The translations under genes were made by a program, and so were the position numbers. From Azonexus hydrophilus DSM 23864 (GTDB lineage Bacteria; Pseudomonadota; Gammaproteobacteria; Burkholderiales; Rhodocyclaceae), in contig NZ_AUCE01000012.1 in NCBI RefSeq assembly GCF_000429605.1, forward strand, positions 62,001 to 126,000: a DNA stretch of 64,000 nucleotides. Reading direction: 5' to 3'. Within the stretch, counting starts at the first letter, position 1. Every line of letters begins with the position of its first letter. The notes under the pieces are model-generated. The model did not search any database. It worked only from the letters and a program-made list of their open reading frames with translations, and was not told the DNA's origin. This document shows, one piece after another, positions 45,388 to 54,698 of this stretch.

Positions 45388-46155
45388 CTATTCTACTAGC
45401 TCGCGGTAAGCGTGCCACGACGCATGACCGAGCATCGGCATCAATACGATCAGGCCGAACAGCAGCGTGGCGAAGCCGGTCAGTGTCAGGATCACGATCA
45501 ACACCGCCCACAGTGCCAGCGGGCCGGGGTTGGCGGCGACCGCGCGCAGGCTGGTGGTCATGGCGGTGACCGGATCGCAGTTCCGGTCCATGATCATCGG
45601 TACCGAGACGACGGCCAGCGAAAAGACGAAGGCGGCGAGCAGGGCACCGACGATAGCCCAGGTGGCGACAAAGGCCAGGTGTTCGCCGCCGATCAGGATT
45701 TCACTGAGTAGCGCGCTGCCGGCAAAGGCGCCGCCGCCGCTGAGCAGGGCGAAGGCAATCGCCGTGAAGCGTTCCCACAGTAGCGCGGTCAACGCCAGCA
45801 GCAGGCCGAACAGCGCCAGCGACTGGCCGTTGCGCCGGAAGGCGCGCAGCGATTCGATGAACAGCGGTTTCTCGCCCTGTTCGCGGGCCCGGCTGAGTTC
45901 GTACAGGCCGCCGGCGAGTAGCGGGGCGACCAGGAAGAAACCGGAAATGGCGAAAGTCAGCAGGTGTGGATGGCTGACCAGCGAGAGCAGGATCAGGTCG
46001 CCGCCGAGCGCGAACAGCAGGCCGTAGGCCAGCGAGGGCAGGGGGTTGTGCCGGATGTCCTGCCAGGCGGCCTCCAGCCAGCGGCTGGGGGCACGGGCAT
46101 CAATGCGGCGGATGGCGACAGCGCTGTCGCCAGGGGTGGAAAAGACGGTGTGCAT
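45388..46155 (-). CDS. DUF2189 integral membrane protein
   Basis: A 255-residue protein with about six membrane helices (near 40-60, 65-85, 110-130, 150-175, 180-205 and 220-245). It begins with the family pattern WLEAAWQDIRHNPLPSLAYGLLF. The family is often annotated as cytochrome-c-oxidase-subunit-I-like, but no heme ligands are evident here and the function is unknown. I place the start at the ATG at 46155 with GGAG eight bases ahead; an upstream in-frame ATG at 46185 adds ten residues of low quality. A 19-bp palindrome lies about 50 bases upstream. Confidence 0.8.
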   Translation of the reverse strand: MHTVFSTPGDSAVAIRRIDARAPSRWLEAAWQDIRHNPLPSLAYGLLFALGGDLILLSLVSHPHLLTFAISGFFLVAPLLAGGLYELSRAREQGEKPLFIESLRAFRRNGQSLALFGLLLALTALLWERFTAIAFALLSGGGAFAGSALLSEILIGGEHLAFVATWAIVGALLAAFVFSLAVVSVPMIMDRNCDPVTAMTTSLRAVAANPGPLALWAVLIVILTLTGFATLLFGLIVLMPMLGHASWHAYRELVE

Positions 46156-46201
46156 GGCTGGACTCCTCGGTCGAATCAGACACACCTGTCGGACTGCGGC
46201 G

Positions 46202-46220
46202 GCCGGGAACGGTTCCCGGC
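46202..46220. repeat. 19-bp palindrome between purC and DUF2189 gene
   Basis: GCCGGGAAC and its exact complement surround one G. The palindrome lies seven bases beyond the purC stop and 47 bases before the DUF2189 start. No T-run follows on the minus strand, so it is either a weak terminator of purC or an operator of the DUF2189 gene. Confidence 0.4.
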
Positions 46221-46226
46221 GCTTTG

Positions 46227-47159
46227 TTACAGTGTTTTACCGGTCAGCTTTTCGTAGGCCTCAATGTACTTGGCGCTGGTCCGGGCGACGACTTCGGCCG
46301 GCAGCTTCGGCCCGGGAGCAACCTTGCCCCAGTCCAGCGTTTCCAGGTAATCGCGGACGTACTGCTTGTCGTAGGACGGCGGGTTGCTGCCTTCGGCGTA
46401 CTGGTCGGCCGGCCAGAAACGCGACGAATCCGGGGTCAGCGCTTCGTCGATCAGGTGCAGCGTGCCGGCGGCGTCGATGCCGAACTCGAACTTTGTGTCG
46501 GCAATGATGATGCCGCGCGTCGCCGCGTAGTCGGACGCTTCCTGGTACAGGCGGATGGCCGCGTCGCGCGCTTCGGCGCAGAGCTGGGCGCCGGTCTTGC
46601 CGGTACCCTTGAGCATGTCGTTGAGCGTCGCGTCGCAGTTGGCGGCAGCTTGATCGAAGGACACGTTTTCGTCGTGATCGCCGACTTCCGCCTTGGTTGC
46701 CGGCGTGAAGATCGGCTGCGGCAGCTTCTGCGCCATCTTCAGGCCGGCCGGCAGCGCGATGCCGCAGATGGCGCCGGTCTGCTGGTAATCCTTCCAGCCG
46801 GAGCCGATCACGTAGCCACGGACCACGGCTTCGATCGGCAGCGGCTTCAGGCGCTTGACGACGACGGCACGGCCACGCACCTGATCGCGTTCGTTCTCAG
46901 CCACCACCGATTCCGGATCGACGCCGGTGAGCTGGTTGGGAACGATGTGACCGAGCTTGTCGAACCAGAAATTGGCGACGGCCTGCAGGACTTCGCCCTT
47001 CTTCGGAATCGGGTCCGGCAGGATGACGTCGAAGGCCGACAGGCGGTCGGTGGTGACGATCAGCAGCTTGTCGGCGTCGACCGCGTAGATGTCGCGGACC
47101 TTGCCCTTGGACAGGAGCGGCAGGCTGGTGATGGAAGATTCGAAAAGCGGAGCGGTCAC
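46227..47159 (-). CDS. purC: Phosphoribosylaminoimidazole-succinocarboxamide synthase
   Basis: A 310-residue enzyme (the long form, as in yeast and many betaproteobacteria) that joins CAIR and aspartate in purine synthesis. [26 protein letters not shown] is at the N-terminus, then [24 protein letters not shown], with IADTKFEFG and [14 protein letters not shown] in the second half. It is transcribed alone, from a promoter with a perfect TATAAT. Confidence 0.95.
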   Translation of the reverse strand: MTAPLFESSITSLPLLSKGKVRDIYAVDADKLLIVTTDRLSAFDVILPDPIPKKGEVLQAVANFWFDKLGHIVPNQLTGVDPESVVAENERDQVRGRAVVVKRLKPLPIEAVVRGYVIGSGWKDYQQTGAICGIALPAGLKMAQKLPQPIFTPATKAEVGDHDENVSFDQAAANCDATLNDMLKGTGKTGAQLCAEARDAAIRLYQEASDYAATRGIIIADTKFEFGIDAAGTLHLIDEALTPDSSRFWPADQYAEGSNPPSYDKQYVRDYLETLDWGKVAPGPKLPAEVVARTSAKYIEAYEKLTGKTL

Positions 47160-47188
47160 GGTCGTGGTCCCGAAAGATCAAAGGGCGA

Positions 47189-47194
47189 ATTATA
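47189..47194 (-). promoter_or_regulatory. -10 element (TATAAT) of the purC promoter
   Basis: The minus strand reads TATAAT, a perfect sigma70 -10, 30 bases before the purC ATG; transcription would start near 47182. The -35 region at the expected spacing (GTGCCT, 47212-47217) is weak, so an activator or extended contacts may be needed. Confidence 0.6.
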
Positions 47195-47245
47195 AGGGAG
47201 GGGCGCGGCCAAGGCACCGGGCAGCGATTGATGCATAATCTTCCC

Positions 47246-48493
47246 ATGAGCACACACCACCCTCACGCGCTCCTTGGCGCCGATCTCCGTTCCGTCATCT
47301 ACGCCCTGTCCGATGCCCTCGATCTGGTCGGTATCGACGATCTGGCGCACGGCAAGCGCGTCGGCATCATGGCCGCCGAGTGTTTGCGTAGCCAGGGGGT
47401 GAGCGATGAGGAAACGCGTTTCATCTTCGACCTTGGCCTGCTGCACGATATCGGTGTCTCGTCTACGGTTACCCATGGTCATCTGGTCAAGGAATTCGAC
47501 TGGGAGAGCTCGCAGAAGCATTGTCTGACCGGCTACGAACTGCTGCGTGATTTCGCGCCGCTGGCCGACATGGCGCAGCCCGTTCGTCTGCACCACACGC
47601 ACTGGGCCGACCTGGTCCAGCGCGACCACGACCGGCAGGTGCTCCTGCAGGCCAACTTGATCTACCTCGTCGACCGGGTCGATGCGCTGTCCGCGCCGCA
47701 TTACGCTGACGGCAGCCTGTTGATGCATACCGAGCGTATCCGGGGTGAAATCAGTGCGCGCTCGGGCAGTTTTTTCGCGCCTGAACTGGTCGATCTGTTC
47801 CTTGAAGCGTCGCGCTCGGAATCCTTCTGGCTGAACCTGGAGCCGCGCAGCATCCAGACCTACCTCAACGACATGCGCACGCGCGGGCGCCGCCATGTGA
47901 TGAACATCGGTGAGCTGAAACAACTGGCGACCATCTTCTCGCGCATCGTCGACGCCAAGAGCCCGTTCACCGCCGAACATTCGCTCGGTGTCGCCCGGCT
48001 TGCCCGCTGGCTGGGCGAACGTTGCGACCTGCCGGCGGCGCGTTGCGAGCAGCTGGAAATTGCCGGTCTGCTGCACGATATCGGCAAGTTGCGGGTGCCG
48101 GATGAAATCCTCGACAAGCCGGCCAAGCTCGACGAGCGCGAGCGCAAGGTGATGAATGCGCACAGTTTCGAGACCTACCAGATCCTCAAGCCGATTCCCG
48201 GCTTTGACGAGATCGCGCTGTGGGCAGCGTATCACCATGAATCACCGGGCGGCGACGGTTACCCCTTCCGGGTGAGCGCCGAGCGCCTGTGCCTGGAAGC
48301 CAGGATACTGCGCGTCGCCGACATCTTTCAGGCGATGGCGCAGGATCGTCCGTATCGCACCGGCCTGCCGGCGGAAAAAGTTGCGGCATTCATGCAGGAA
48401 CTGGTGGACCAGGGACGGGTCGATGCGGATTTGGTGGCCTTGACCCTGGCCGACCTGCCGGCCGCGATGGCAGCAGCCAGACCGGCGGGCTGA
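47246..48493 (+). CDS. Tandem HD / HD-GYP domain protein
   Basis: A 415-residue soluble protein. The N-terminal HD domain has LLHDIG (66-71) and HHTHW; the C-terminal HD-GYP domain has LLHDIGKLRVPDEIL (near 274) and HHESPGGDGYPF (near 331). The second domain should bind metal and could hydrolyse cyclic-di-GMP, opposing the cyclase at 37981. There is no receiver or membrane part, so the input is unknown. The start could be ATG 47231 or ATG 47246; neither has a good ribosome site, and I chose 47246. It diverges from purC across 86 bases. Confidence 0.83.
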   Translation: MSTHHPHALLGADLRSVIYALSDALDLVGIDDLAHGKRVGIMAAECLRSQGVSDEETRFIFDLGLLHDIGVSSTVTHGHLVKEFDWESSQKHCLTGYELLRDFAPLADMAQPVRLHHTHWADLVQRDHDRQVLLQANLIYLVDRVDALSAPHYADGSLLMHTERIRGEISARSGSFFAPELVDLFLEASRSESFWLNLEPRSIQTYLNDMRTRGRRHVMNIGELKQLATIFSRIVDAKSPFTAEHSLGVARLARWLGERCDLPAARCEQLEIAGLLHDIGKLRVPDEILDKPAKLDERERKVMNAHSFETYQILKPIPGFDEIALWAAYHHESPGGDGYPFRVSAERLCLEARILRVADIFQAMAQDRPYRTGLPAEKVAAFMQELVDQGRVDADLVALTLADLPAAMAAARPAG

Positions 48494-48499
48494 GTCGAC

Positions 48500-49813
48500 T
48501 CAGTGGCCGCCGGTTTCCTCGGCGGCGAGCTTGCGGCGCATGCGCCGCGTGCCCCAGGCGACCAGGCCGGCAATCACCGGGATCGAGATCGCGGTGACGA
48601 TGTCCGGGTTGAGGTGGTGCAGGTCCTTGCTGCCCTTGGTCAGGTATTGCACCAGTTGCGAGCCGTAGTAGGTAAGCACGACCACTGACAGGCCTTCGAC
48701 CGTTTCCTGCAGGCGTAGCTGCAGCTTGGCGCGGCTGTTCATCTGGGTCAGCAGCTCCTGGTTCTGGCGCTCGAGTTCGATGTCCACGCGGGTGCGCAGC
48801 AACTGGCTGTTGCGGGCGACGCGCGCTGACAGTTCTTCCTGGCGGCGGCTGATCGCCTCGCAGGTCTTCATCGCCGGCAGCAGGCGGCGCTGCATGAATT
48901 CGTAGAGCGTCGGCAGGCCGGGGATGCGCGTCTCGCGCAGTTCCTCGATGCGTTGCGCGACCAGCCCGTGGTAGGCGCGCGAGGCGCCGAAGCGGAAGGT
49001 GGTGCGGGCGACCGAGTTCTCGACGTCGGCAGCCAGCGCCGACAGTGCGGCGAGAACGCTGCGCTCGTCCTCCGGATTCTTGGCCTCGCCGATGCGTTCC
49101 ATCAGCTCGGCCAGCTTCTTCTCGCCGGTGTACAGCCAGGCGCCGACTTCCTTGGCCACCGGCAGGCCGAGCAGCGCCATCATCCGGTAGGTCTCGATCT
49201 CGACCAAGCGTTGCACGGTGCGGCCGGCCTGGCGCTGGGTCATGCCGTCGTTGAGGACGAGGAAGCGCGAAAAGCCGTTGTCGATCTTGAAATCGGTGAA
49301 CACCCAGGCCGCGTCGTCGGCGACGCGGGCGCCACCGAGCGCCCGGCCGCTCGGCGAGAGTCCGGCGAGGACCGATTCCGGGCTGATTTCGGCGGTCGAC
49401 CGCAGTTCGACATGGGTTGCCACCATCAGCTTGCCGGGAATGCCGCTCAGCCATTCCGGATGTACCGCGTCAAAAGCGGTGACGTCGGGGTGCAGCGTCT
49501 CGCCCGGGGTCAGTTCGCGATAGAAGGTGTAGGTTGAGAACTCGGTGTGCAACTCCCAGCGCATGCGGAAGGCGCCGGTTTCGATCATCAGGTGCGAGTC
49601 AGAGCTGTCGATCGAGTTGCAGACGTGGCCCTGGCACAGCTTCGACAGGTTGGCCCGTTCCGCCTCGGCGGTCGTCGCCGCGTGCTTGAAGACCAGGTGC
49701 GAGACGAGTACGGCGCCGCTCAGCGCGGTCGATGGACGAGCGTGGAACTCGTTGTTCAGGCGCTGGCGGAGCGGGTGTTCTTCCAGTTCGGCGAGTATCA
49801 GGCGCGGGTGCAT
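48500..49813 (-). CDS. DUF3422 family membrane-anchored protein
   Basis: A 437-residue protein of the DUF3422 family. The N-terminus HPLRQRLNNEFHARP is the family signature, and RVADDAAWVFTDFKIDNGFSRFLVLNDG is central. A helical, coiled-coil region (about 320-390, TCEAISRRQEELSARVARNSQLL) precedes a C-terminal pair of membrane segments (VVVLTYYGSQLVQYL and IVTAISIPVIAGLVAWG). The function is unknown. I start it at the ATG at 49813, as the open frame further upstream overlaps a region with no similarity. Its 3' end lies six bases after the HD-GYP gene (convergent). Confidence 0.83.
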   Translation of the reverse strand: MHPRLILAELEEHPLRQRLNNEFHARPSTALSGAVLVSHLVFKHAATTAEAERANLSKLCQGHVCNSIDSSDSHLMIETGAFRMRWELHTEFSTYTFYRELTPGETLHPDVTAFDAVHPEWLSGIPGKLMVATHVELRSTAEISPESVLAGLSPSGRALGGARVADDAAWVFTDFKIDNGFSRFLVLNDGMTQRQAGRTVQRLVEIETYRMMALLGLPVAKEVGAWLYTGEKKLAELMERIGEAKNPEDERSVLAALSALAADVENSVARTTFRFGASRAYHGLVAQRIEELRETRIPGLPTLYEFMQRRLLPAMKTCEAISRRQEELSARVARNSQLLRTRVDIELERQNQELLTQMNSRAKLQLRLQETVEGLSVVVLTYYGSQLVQYLTKGSKDLHHLNPDIVTAISIPVIAGLVAWGTRRMRRKLAAEETGGH

Positions 49814-49969
49814 GACCGTCTCGGGGCAAGGGTTTGGTGCGGTGCAGCAGATTGTAGCACCGGGTTTTGCCGCCGTGCCCGCTTCCCCGAGAAAAGACAA
49901 AGGCATGCAAAAGCGCGCCGCTGGCGCCAACGGGCTTTAGAATACCGGCCGAATCCACGGAGAGTTTCG

Positions 49970-50878
49970 ATGGCCATCATCCGCACCCTGTTTTTCTTCG
50001 TCGGCCTGTTGCCGGCTTTCGCGCTGGCGCAGGGGCTGGCTTTGCCCGCCGGGGCCGAGACGCCGCGTCTCAGCGTGGTCGCCGACCCGGGCGCGGATTA
50101 CCGGATGGCCTTGCGATATTTTGCCGGCGAGGGCGTTGCGCCCGACAATGCGCGCGGACTCGAATACCTGCGCAAGGCGGCCGAGGCCGGCCATGCCGAG
50201 GCGCAGTTCAACCTGGGCAACTACCTCAACATGTTCCAGGCCGATTACGCCGGCGCTGCCCACTGGTGGCGACTGGCCGGTCGCCAGGATCATCCGGCGG
50301 CCCTGTTCAACCTCGCCGAACTGCTGGCCGCCGAACTGGTTCCGGCGCAGGCCGGTGAAAGTGCGGCAGCTTACTACCAACGGGCGACCGCGTTGGGGTT
50401 TGTCGCCGACGCGCCGGCGCCGGTTGCCGAGCTCAAGGTGCCGCCGGCAGAACCGACAAGGGCAGTAGTCAGCGCGCCTCCGCCTATCGTCGAAGCACCG
50501 GTGACCCCACTGCCCGAACCCGAACGGATCTCGGCCCAGTCGGTGCCATCGGCCGGCGATCCGGCCACCGCCGCCTGGTTGGCAGCACCCGTCGACGCGG
50601 CAACGATCCAGGTTTTTGCCTCGATCAGCCAGGCCGAAACGCGGGCTGTCGCTCGGCGTCATCCCTGGCAGCGTGAGCTGGCCTTGCTGAGCTTCGAACG
50701 CGACGGTCAGCGCTGGTACGCGCTGCTTTACGGGCGCTTTGCCGATGTCGCTGCGGCCCGCCGGGCGATGCCGGAATTGCCGGCGGCCCTGCGCGCCGGC
50801 AAACCCTGGTCGCGCCGGCTCGGCGACGTTCGTGCGCAAACGCAGATGACGCTGCAGGCGCTGCCGGGAAAGCGCTGA
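49970..50878 (+). CDS. Exported Sel1-repeat protein with C-terminal SPOR-like domain
   Basis: A 302-residue protein with a signal peptide (about 1-20, FVGLLPAFALAQ). Two or three Sel1-like repeats (MALRYFAGEGVAPDNARGLEYLRKAAEAGHAEAQFNLG) are followed by a proline-rich linker (about 140-190) and a C-terminal domain that reads like SPOR (TIQVFASISQAETRAVARRH, ALLYGRFADVAAARRAMPEL). SPOR domains bind denuded septal peptidoglycan, so a cell-envelope role is inferred. It is one base from the AddA-like gene, so the two are probably cotranscribed, an odd pair. Confidence 0.75.
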   Translation: MAIIRTLFFFVGLLPAFALAQGLALPAGAETPRLSVVADPGADYRMALRYFAGEGVAPDNARGLEYLRKAAEAGHAEAQFNLGNYLNMFQADYAGAAHWWRLAGRQDHPAALFNLAELLAAELVPAQAGESAAAYYQRATALGFVADAPAPVAELKVPPAEPTRAVVSAPPPIVEAPVTPLPEPERISAQSVPSAGDPATAAWLAAPVDAATIQVFASISQAETRAVARRHPWQRELALLSFERDGQRWYALLYGRFADVAAARRAMPELPAALRAGKPWSRRLGDVRAQTQMTLQALPGKR

Positions 50879-50879
50879 G

Positions 50880-53800
50880 ATGAGCAGCGACCTGATCGCT
50901 GATCGCCTGCAAGAGGACGCCGCAGCCCGCCGGCGCGCGCTCGAGCTTGCTTCCTTCATCGTCGAAGCGCCGGCCGGCGCCGGCAAGACCGAGTTGCTGA
51001 CCCAGCGCACGCTGCGCCTGCTGGCCATCGTCGATGCGCCGGAAGAGGTGCTGGCGCTGACCTTCACCAACAAGGCGGCGACCGAGATGCGCGACCGCAT
51101 CCTCGGCAGCCTCGAAGCGGCCACCCGCGACGCCGGCGAACTGGCGCCGCACAAGCTCGAAACACGCAAGTGGGCGCTCGCTGTCCTGGCCCGCGACCGC
51201 GAGCTGGGCTGGAACCTGCTCGCGCATCCCGGTCGGCTGCGCGTCACCACGCTCGACGCGCTGTGCGCCGGGCTGGCCCGGCAGATGCCTTTCCTCTCCC
51301 GCTTCGGCGCTCAGCCGGCGGTTACCGACGATGCCGAGGCGCACTACGCGACGGCGGCGCGGCGGACGCTGGCCATGGTCGAGGCCGACACGCCCGACGC
51401 CGCCGTCGTCGCCGCAGCGCTGGCCTTCATGGACAACGACGCCGGTCGTCTCGAACGCCTGCTGGTGAGCATGCTCGGCCGGCGTGACCAGTGGCTGCAG
51501 CACGCCGCCCGCGTCGACGGCGGCGTCCTGCGCGACGAGGTCGAAGCTGGTTTCGCCGCGCTGGTCGAGCGCGAGCTGGCGCGCGCCGCCGCCTTGCTCG
51601 ACGCCGCCTGGCAGGCGCGGCTGGCGCCGCTGGCCCGCTTCGCCGCCGCCAACGCGCCGGAAGTGCTGGCGCCGCTGCTCGACTGGCAGCAGCCTTTATG
51701 CCCGCACAGTGCCGACCTCGCCGCCTGGCGCGCGCTGGCCGGCCTGCTGCTGACCGCCGACGGCGGTTTCCGCAAGGCGTTGAACAAGAACGTCGGTTTC
51801 CCGGCCGGCAAGGAATTCGCCGAGCAGAAAACGGCGATGGCCGGCCTGCTCGCCGAACTGGCCGACGTGCCCGGGCTGGAAGCCGCGCTCGCTGGTATCG
51901 GCGGGCTGCCGGCACCGGTGCTGAGCGACGCCGAGTGGTCGACCGTCGAAGACTTCTCGCGCCTGCTCCGGCTCGCCGCCGGCCAGTTGTGGCTGGCCTT
52001 CCAGGAAGCCGGCGAAGTCGATTTCATCGAGATTGCCGCCCGCGCCGGGCTGGCGCTTGGCGACGACGAGGCGCCGACCGACCTCGCCCAGGCGCTCGAC
52101 TACCGCATCCGTCACCTGCTGGTCGACGAGTTCCAGGACACCAGCCCCGGCCAGGTCGCCCTGATCGCCCGGCTGATGCGCGGCTGGACGCCGGACGACG
52201 GACGCACGCTGTTCGTCGTCGGCGACCCGATGCAGTCGATCTACCGTTTCCGCAAGGCCGACGTCGGGCTCTTCCTCAACGTCCGCGCCCGCGGCATCGG
52301 CGACCTGCGCCTCGAACACCTGCGCCTGTACCGCAACAACCGCTCCCACCCGGCCATCGTCGATTGGGTCAATGGCGCCTTCCCGGCGATTTTTCCGCCG
52401 GCCGACGACCCGGCCGCCGGCGCCGTCTGCTACGCCGAATCGACGGCGACCAAGACGGCGGTTGCCGACAGCGGCGTCGTCCTGCACCCGGTGTTCGAGC
52501 GCGGCGACGGCGCTGCCGCCGAGGCGGCGCTGACGCTCGAACTGATCCGCGCCGCCCGGGCGGCCGACCCGCAGGGCCGCATCGCCGTGCTGGTGCGCGC
52601 CCGCCGCCACCTCGACGGCCTGGTCGAGGCGATCCGCCGTCAGTCGCCGGAACTGCGCTTCCAGGCGGTCGAGATTGAAGGCCTGGCCGAGCGCCAGCAC
52701 ATCCAGGACCTGCTCAGCCTCTACCGTGCGCTCAGCCACCGCGCCGACCGCGTGCACTGGCTGGCGATCCTGCGCGCGCCGTGGTGTGGGCTGACCCTGG
52801 CCGACCTGCACGCGCTCGCCGGCAACGACCGACAGCGCACCGTCTGGCAATTGATCAACGACGAGGCGCGGCTGGCCGCGCTCAGCGCCGACGGTCGCCA
52901 ACGCCTGCAGCATCTGCGCGAGGTCGTCGGCCTGGCGTTGGCCGAGCGTGACCGCCAGCCGCCGCGGCGCTGGCTCGAAGGCGTCTGGCTGATGCTCGGC
53001 GGCCCGCGCTGCCTGGAAGCGCCGGCGGCGCTGGCCGATGTGGAGGCCTTCTTCGCCCTGGTCGAACAGCTTGCCGCCGCCCACCGCCTTGACCCCGAGA
53101 CGCTCGCCGCGCGTGTCGGCGAACTCTACGCGCCGGCCGACCCGCTCGGCGACGCGGTGCAGATGATGACCATCCACAAGGCCAAGGGGCTGGAGTTCGA
53201 AACGGTGATCGTGCCCGGCCTGCATCGCGACACCGGCAACAACGACAGCCCGCTGCTGCTCTGGGACGAAGTGCTCGGCGCCGACGGCCGCGAGCGCCTG
53301 CTGGTCGCGCCGCTGCGCGCGCGCGGCGAACGCGCCGACGAGCCGACCGTCTACGACACCCTGCGCCGCCTGGAAAACGCCCGCGCCGCGCACGAAACCG
53401 AGCGCCTGCTCTACGTCGCCGCCACCCGGGCGATCCGCCGCCTGCATCTGGTTGGCGTCGCCGAACTCAGCGACAAGAGCGACGACGGCCTGCGTCAGCC
53501 GCCGTCCGGCAGCTTCTTGCGCCTGCTCTGGCCGGTCGTCGGCCAGGCCGTTTTCGCCGCAGCGCTGGCCGGCGATGCGCCGGCCGACATCGTCCCGGCC
53601 GAGGATGGCTCGACCTTCGTTCCGCCGCTGTTGCGCCTGGCCGAGCCGGCGATACCGGCCGAACTGGCGCGACCCCCGTCACGCCCGGCTGCCAACCGCA
53701 TCGACACGGCCGACGCCGCAACCGCCGCCACGCCGGAAGCAGCAGTCGGCACGCTGGTGCATCGCTGCCTCGAACTGATCGTCCGCCAAGGCCTCGCCGC

Positions 53801-54239
53801 CTGGCCCCCCGAGCGTTTGCCCGGATTGGTCGACGGCTGGCAGCGCTGGCTAAGCGCCCAGGGCCTGGACGCCAGCCAGGCCAAAGCCGGCGCCGACGAA
53901 GCGCTGAGCGCGCTGCAAACGACGCTGACCTCCGCCACCGGCCGCTGGCTGCTCGCCGACCATCCCGGCGGCGCCGCCGAACAGGCATGGACCAGCCGCG
54001 ATGGCGAACTGACCGTCAAGCACGTGATCGACCGCGTATTCATCGCTGACGGCGTGCGCTGGATCGTCGACTACAAGACCGTGCGCGCCGCGCCGGAAGA
54101 ACTCGCTGACCGTGCCGAAAGCTTCCGCCCGCAGCTCGAACGTTACGCCGCGCTGTTCGCCGACGAGCCGCAGCCGCTCAAGCTGGCGGTGTGGTTCGTG
54201 CTGCAGGGGCGGTTGGTGGTGCTGTCTCCCACCGCTTAG
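50880..54239 (+). CDS. AddA/RecB-like helicase-nuclease (UvrD family)
   Basis: A 1119-residue repair helicase. All superfamily-1 motifs are present: I VEAPAGAGKTELL (28-40), Ia ALTFTNKAATEMRDRI, II LLVDEFQDTS (near 415), III FVVGDPMQSIYRFRKADV, IV RLYRNNRSHP, V MMTIHKAKGLEFETVIVPGL (near 762) and VI ERLLYVAATRA. The C-terminal RecB-type nuclease site is visible as VIDRVF and IVDYKT (near 1063). It should unwind and resect DNA double-strand ends. AddA enzymes normally need an AddB or RecC partner, but no such gene is adjacent. The gene is flanked by a SPOR protein and a small membrane protein. Confidence 0.87.
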   Translation: MSSDLIADRLQEDAAARRRALELASFIVEAPAGAGKTELLTQRTLRLLAIVDAPEEVLALTFTNKAATEMRDRILGSLEAATRDAGELAPHKLETRKWALAVLARDRELGWNLLAHPGRLRVTTLDALCAGLARQMPFLSRFGAQPAVTDDAEAHYATAARRTLAMVEADTPDAAVVAAALAFMDNDAGRLERLLVSMLGRRDQWLQHAARVDGGVLRDEVEAGFAALVERELARAAALLDAAWQARLAPLARFAAANAPEVLAPLLDWQQPLCPHSADLAAWRALAGLLLTADGGFRKALNKNVGFPAGKEFAEQKTAMAGLLAELADVPGLEAALAGIGGLPAPVLSDAEWSTVEDFSRLLRLAAGQLWLAFQEAGEVDFIEIAARAGLALGDDEAPTDLAQALDYRIRHLLVDEFQDTSPGQVALIARLMRGWTPDDGRTLFVVGDPMQSIYRFRKADVGLFLNVRARGIGDLRLEHLRLYRNNRSHPAIVDWVNGAFPAIFPPADDPAAGAVCYAESTATKTAVADSGVVLHPVFERGDGAAAEAALTLELIRAARAADPQGRIAVLVRARRHLDGLVEAIRRQSPELRFQAVEIEGLAERQHIQDLLSLYRALSHRADRVHWLAILRAPWCGLTLADLHALAGNDRQRTVWQLINDEARLAALSADGRQRLQHLREVVGLALAERDRQPPRRWLEGVWLMLGGPRCLEAPAALADVEAFFALVEQLAAAHRLDPETLAARVGELYAPADPLGDAVQMMTIHKAKGLEFETVIVPGLHRDTGNNDSPLLLWDEVLGADGRERLLVAPLRARGERADEPTVYDTLRRLENARAAHETERLLYVAATRAIRRLHLVGVAELSDKSDDGLRQPPSGSFLRLLWPVVGQAVFAAALAGDAPADIVPAEDGSTFVPPLLRLAEPAIPAELARPPSRPAANRIDTADAATAATPEAAVGTLVHRCLELIVRQGLAAWPPERLPGLVDGWQRWLSAQGLDASQAKAGADEALSALQTTLTSATGRWLLADHPGGAAEQAWTSRDGELTVKHVIDRVFIADGVRWIVDYKTVRAAPEELADRAESFRPQLERYAALFADEPQPLKLAVWFVLQGRLVVLSPTA

Positions 54240-54301
54240 GCGCGCCGCATCTCCTGACATATACTTTCCCCAGCAGCAGATTGCCAATCTGCGTGATTCA
54301 C

Positions 54302-54307
54302 AAGGAG
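54302..54307 (+). promoter_or_regulatory. Ribosome binding site supporting a TTG start
   Basis: AAGGAG ends seven bases before the TTG at 54315 and is the reason for choosing that start for the 127-residue protein; no ATG exists near the N-terminus. Confidence 0.65.
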
Positions 54308-54314
54308 TCTGACT

Positions 54315-54698
54315 TTGGGTTACTTTCCCGGTGTGCTTGGCCTAGTGGCCGTGATTGGCTTGATCGTCTTCTTCTGGCGGCAATTTGGACCGACGTCGGG
54401 TCACGCCGTCGGCAACCGGGTGGCGGCGCATTTCGGCATCTCGCGCAGTGTCTTTTACGCGCTGCTGGAAAATGGCGTCCGGGACGTTTCGTCCCGCGAT
54501 CTGCTGTTGTCGCTGGATCGCTCCGGCTTGAGCCTGGAAGAGATTGGCGTTCGACTGGCGCCGTCGCTGAGCCGGGGAATCGAGCGGTTGGAAAAACGCT
54601 TCGGCCCGCAGGACATCTACGCCGACGCAAAAGTCGTCGTGGCCCGGCTGCTTGCCGCTGCCGAGCCAGGCGACGACGCGGCGTCAGGTGAGGGTTAA
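54315..54698 (+). CDS. Membrane-anchored protein of unknown function
   Basis: A 127-residue protein that I do not recognise. One N-terminal membrane helix (about 3-21, GVLGLVAVIGLIVFFW) is followed by a small alpha-helical domain with a possible helix-turn-helix-like stretch (HFGISRSVFYALLENGVRD, then LLLSLDRSGLSLEEIG) and an acidic tail. It may be a small membrane adaptor. The stop overlaps that of the convergent dgkA gene by three bases. It starts 75 bases after the AddA-like gene. Confidence 0.65.
   Translation: MGYFPGVLGLVAVIGLIVFFWRQFGPTSGHAVGNRVAAHFGISRSVFYALLENGVRDVSSRDLLLSLDRSGLSLEEIGVRLAPSLSRGIERLEKRFGPQDIYADAKVVVARLLAAAEPGDDAASGEG

Noticed and set aside
47234-47239. CATAAT as -10 element of the HD-GYP gene
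   Set aside because: It would place transcription start at the chosen ATG and no -35 lies at a proper distance; it may be chance or point to a leaderless mRNA.
51696-53447. Minus-strand open frame of about 580 codons inside the AddA-like gene
   Set aside because: Shadow of a high-GC gene with all helicase motifs on the plus strand.
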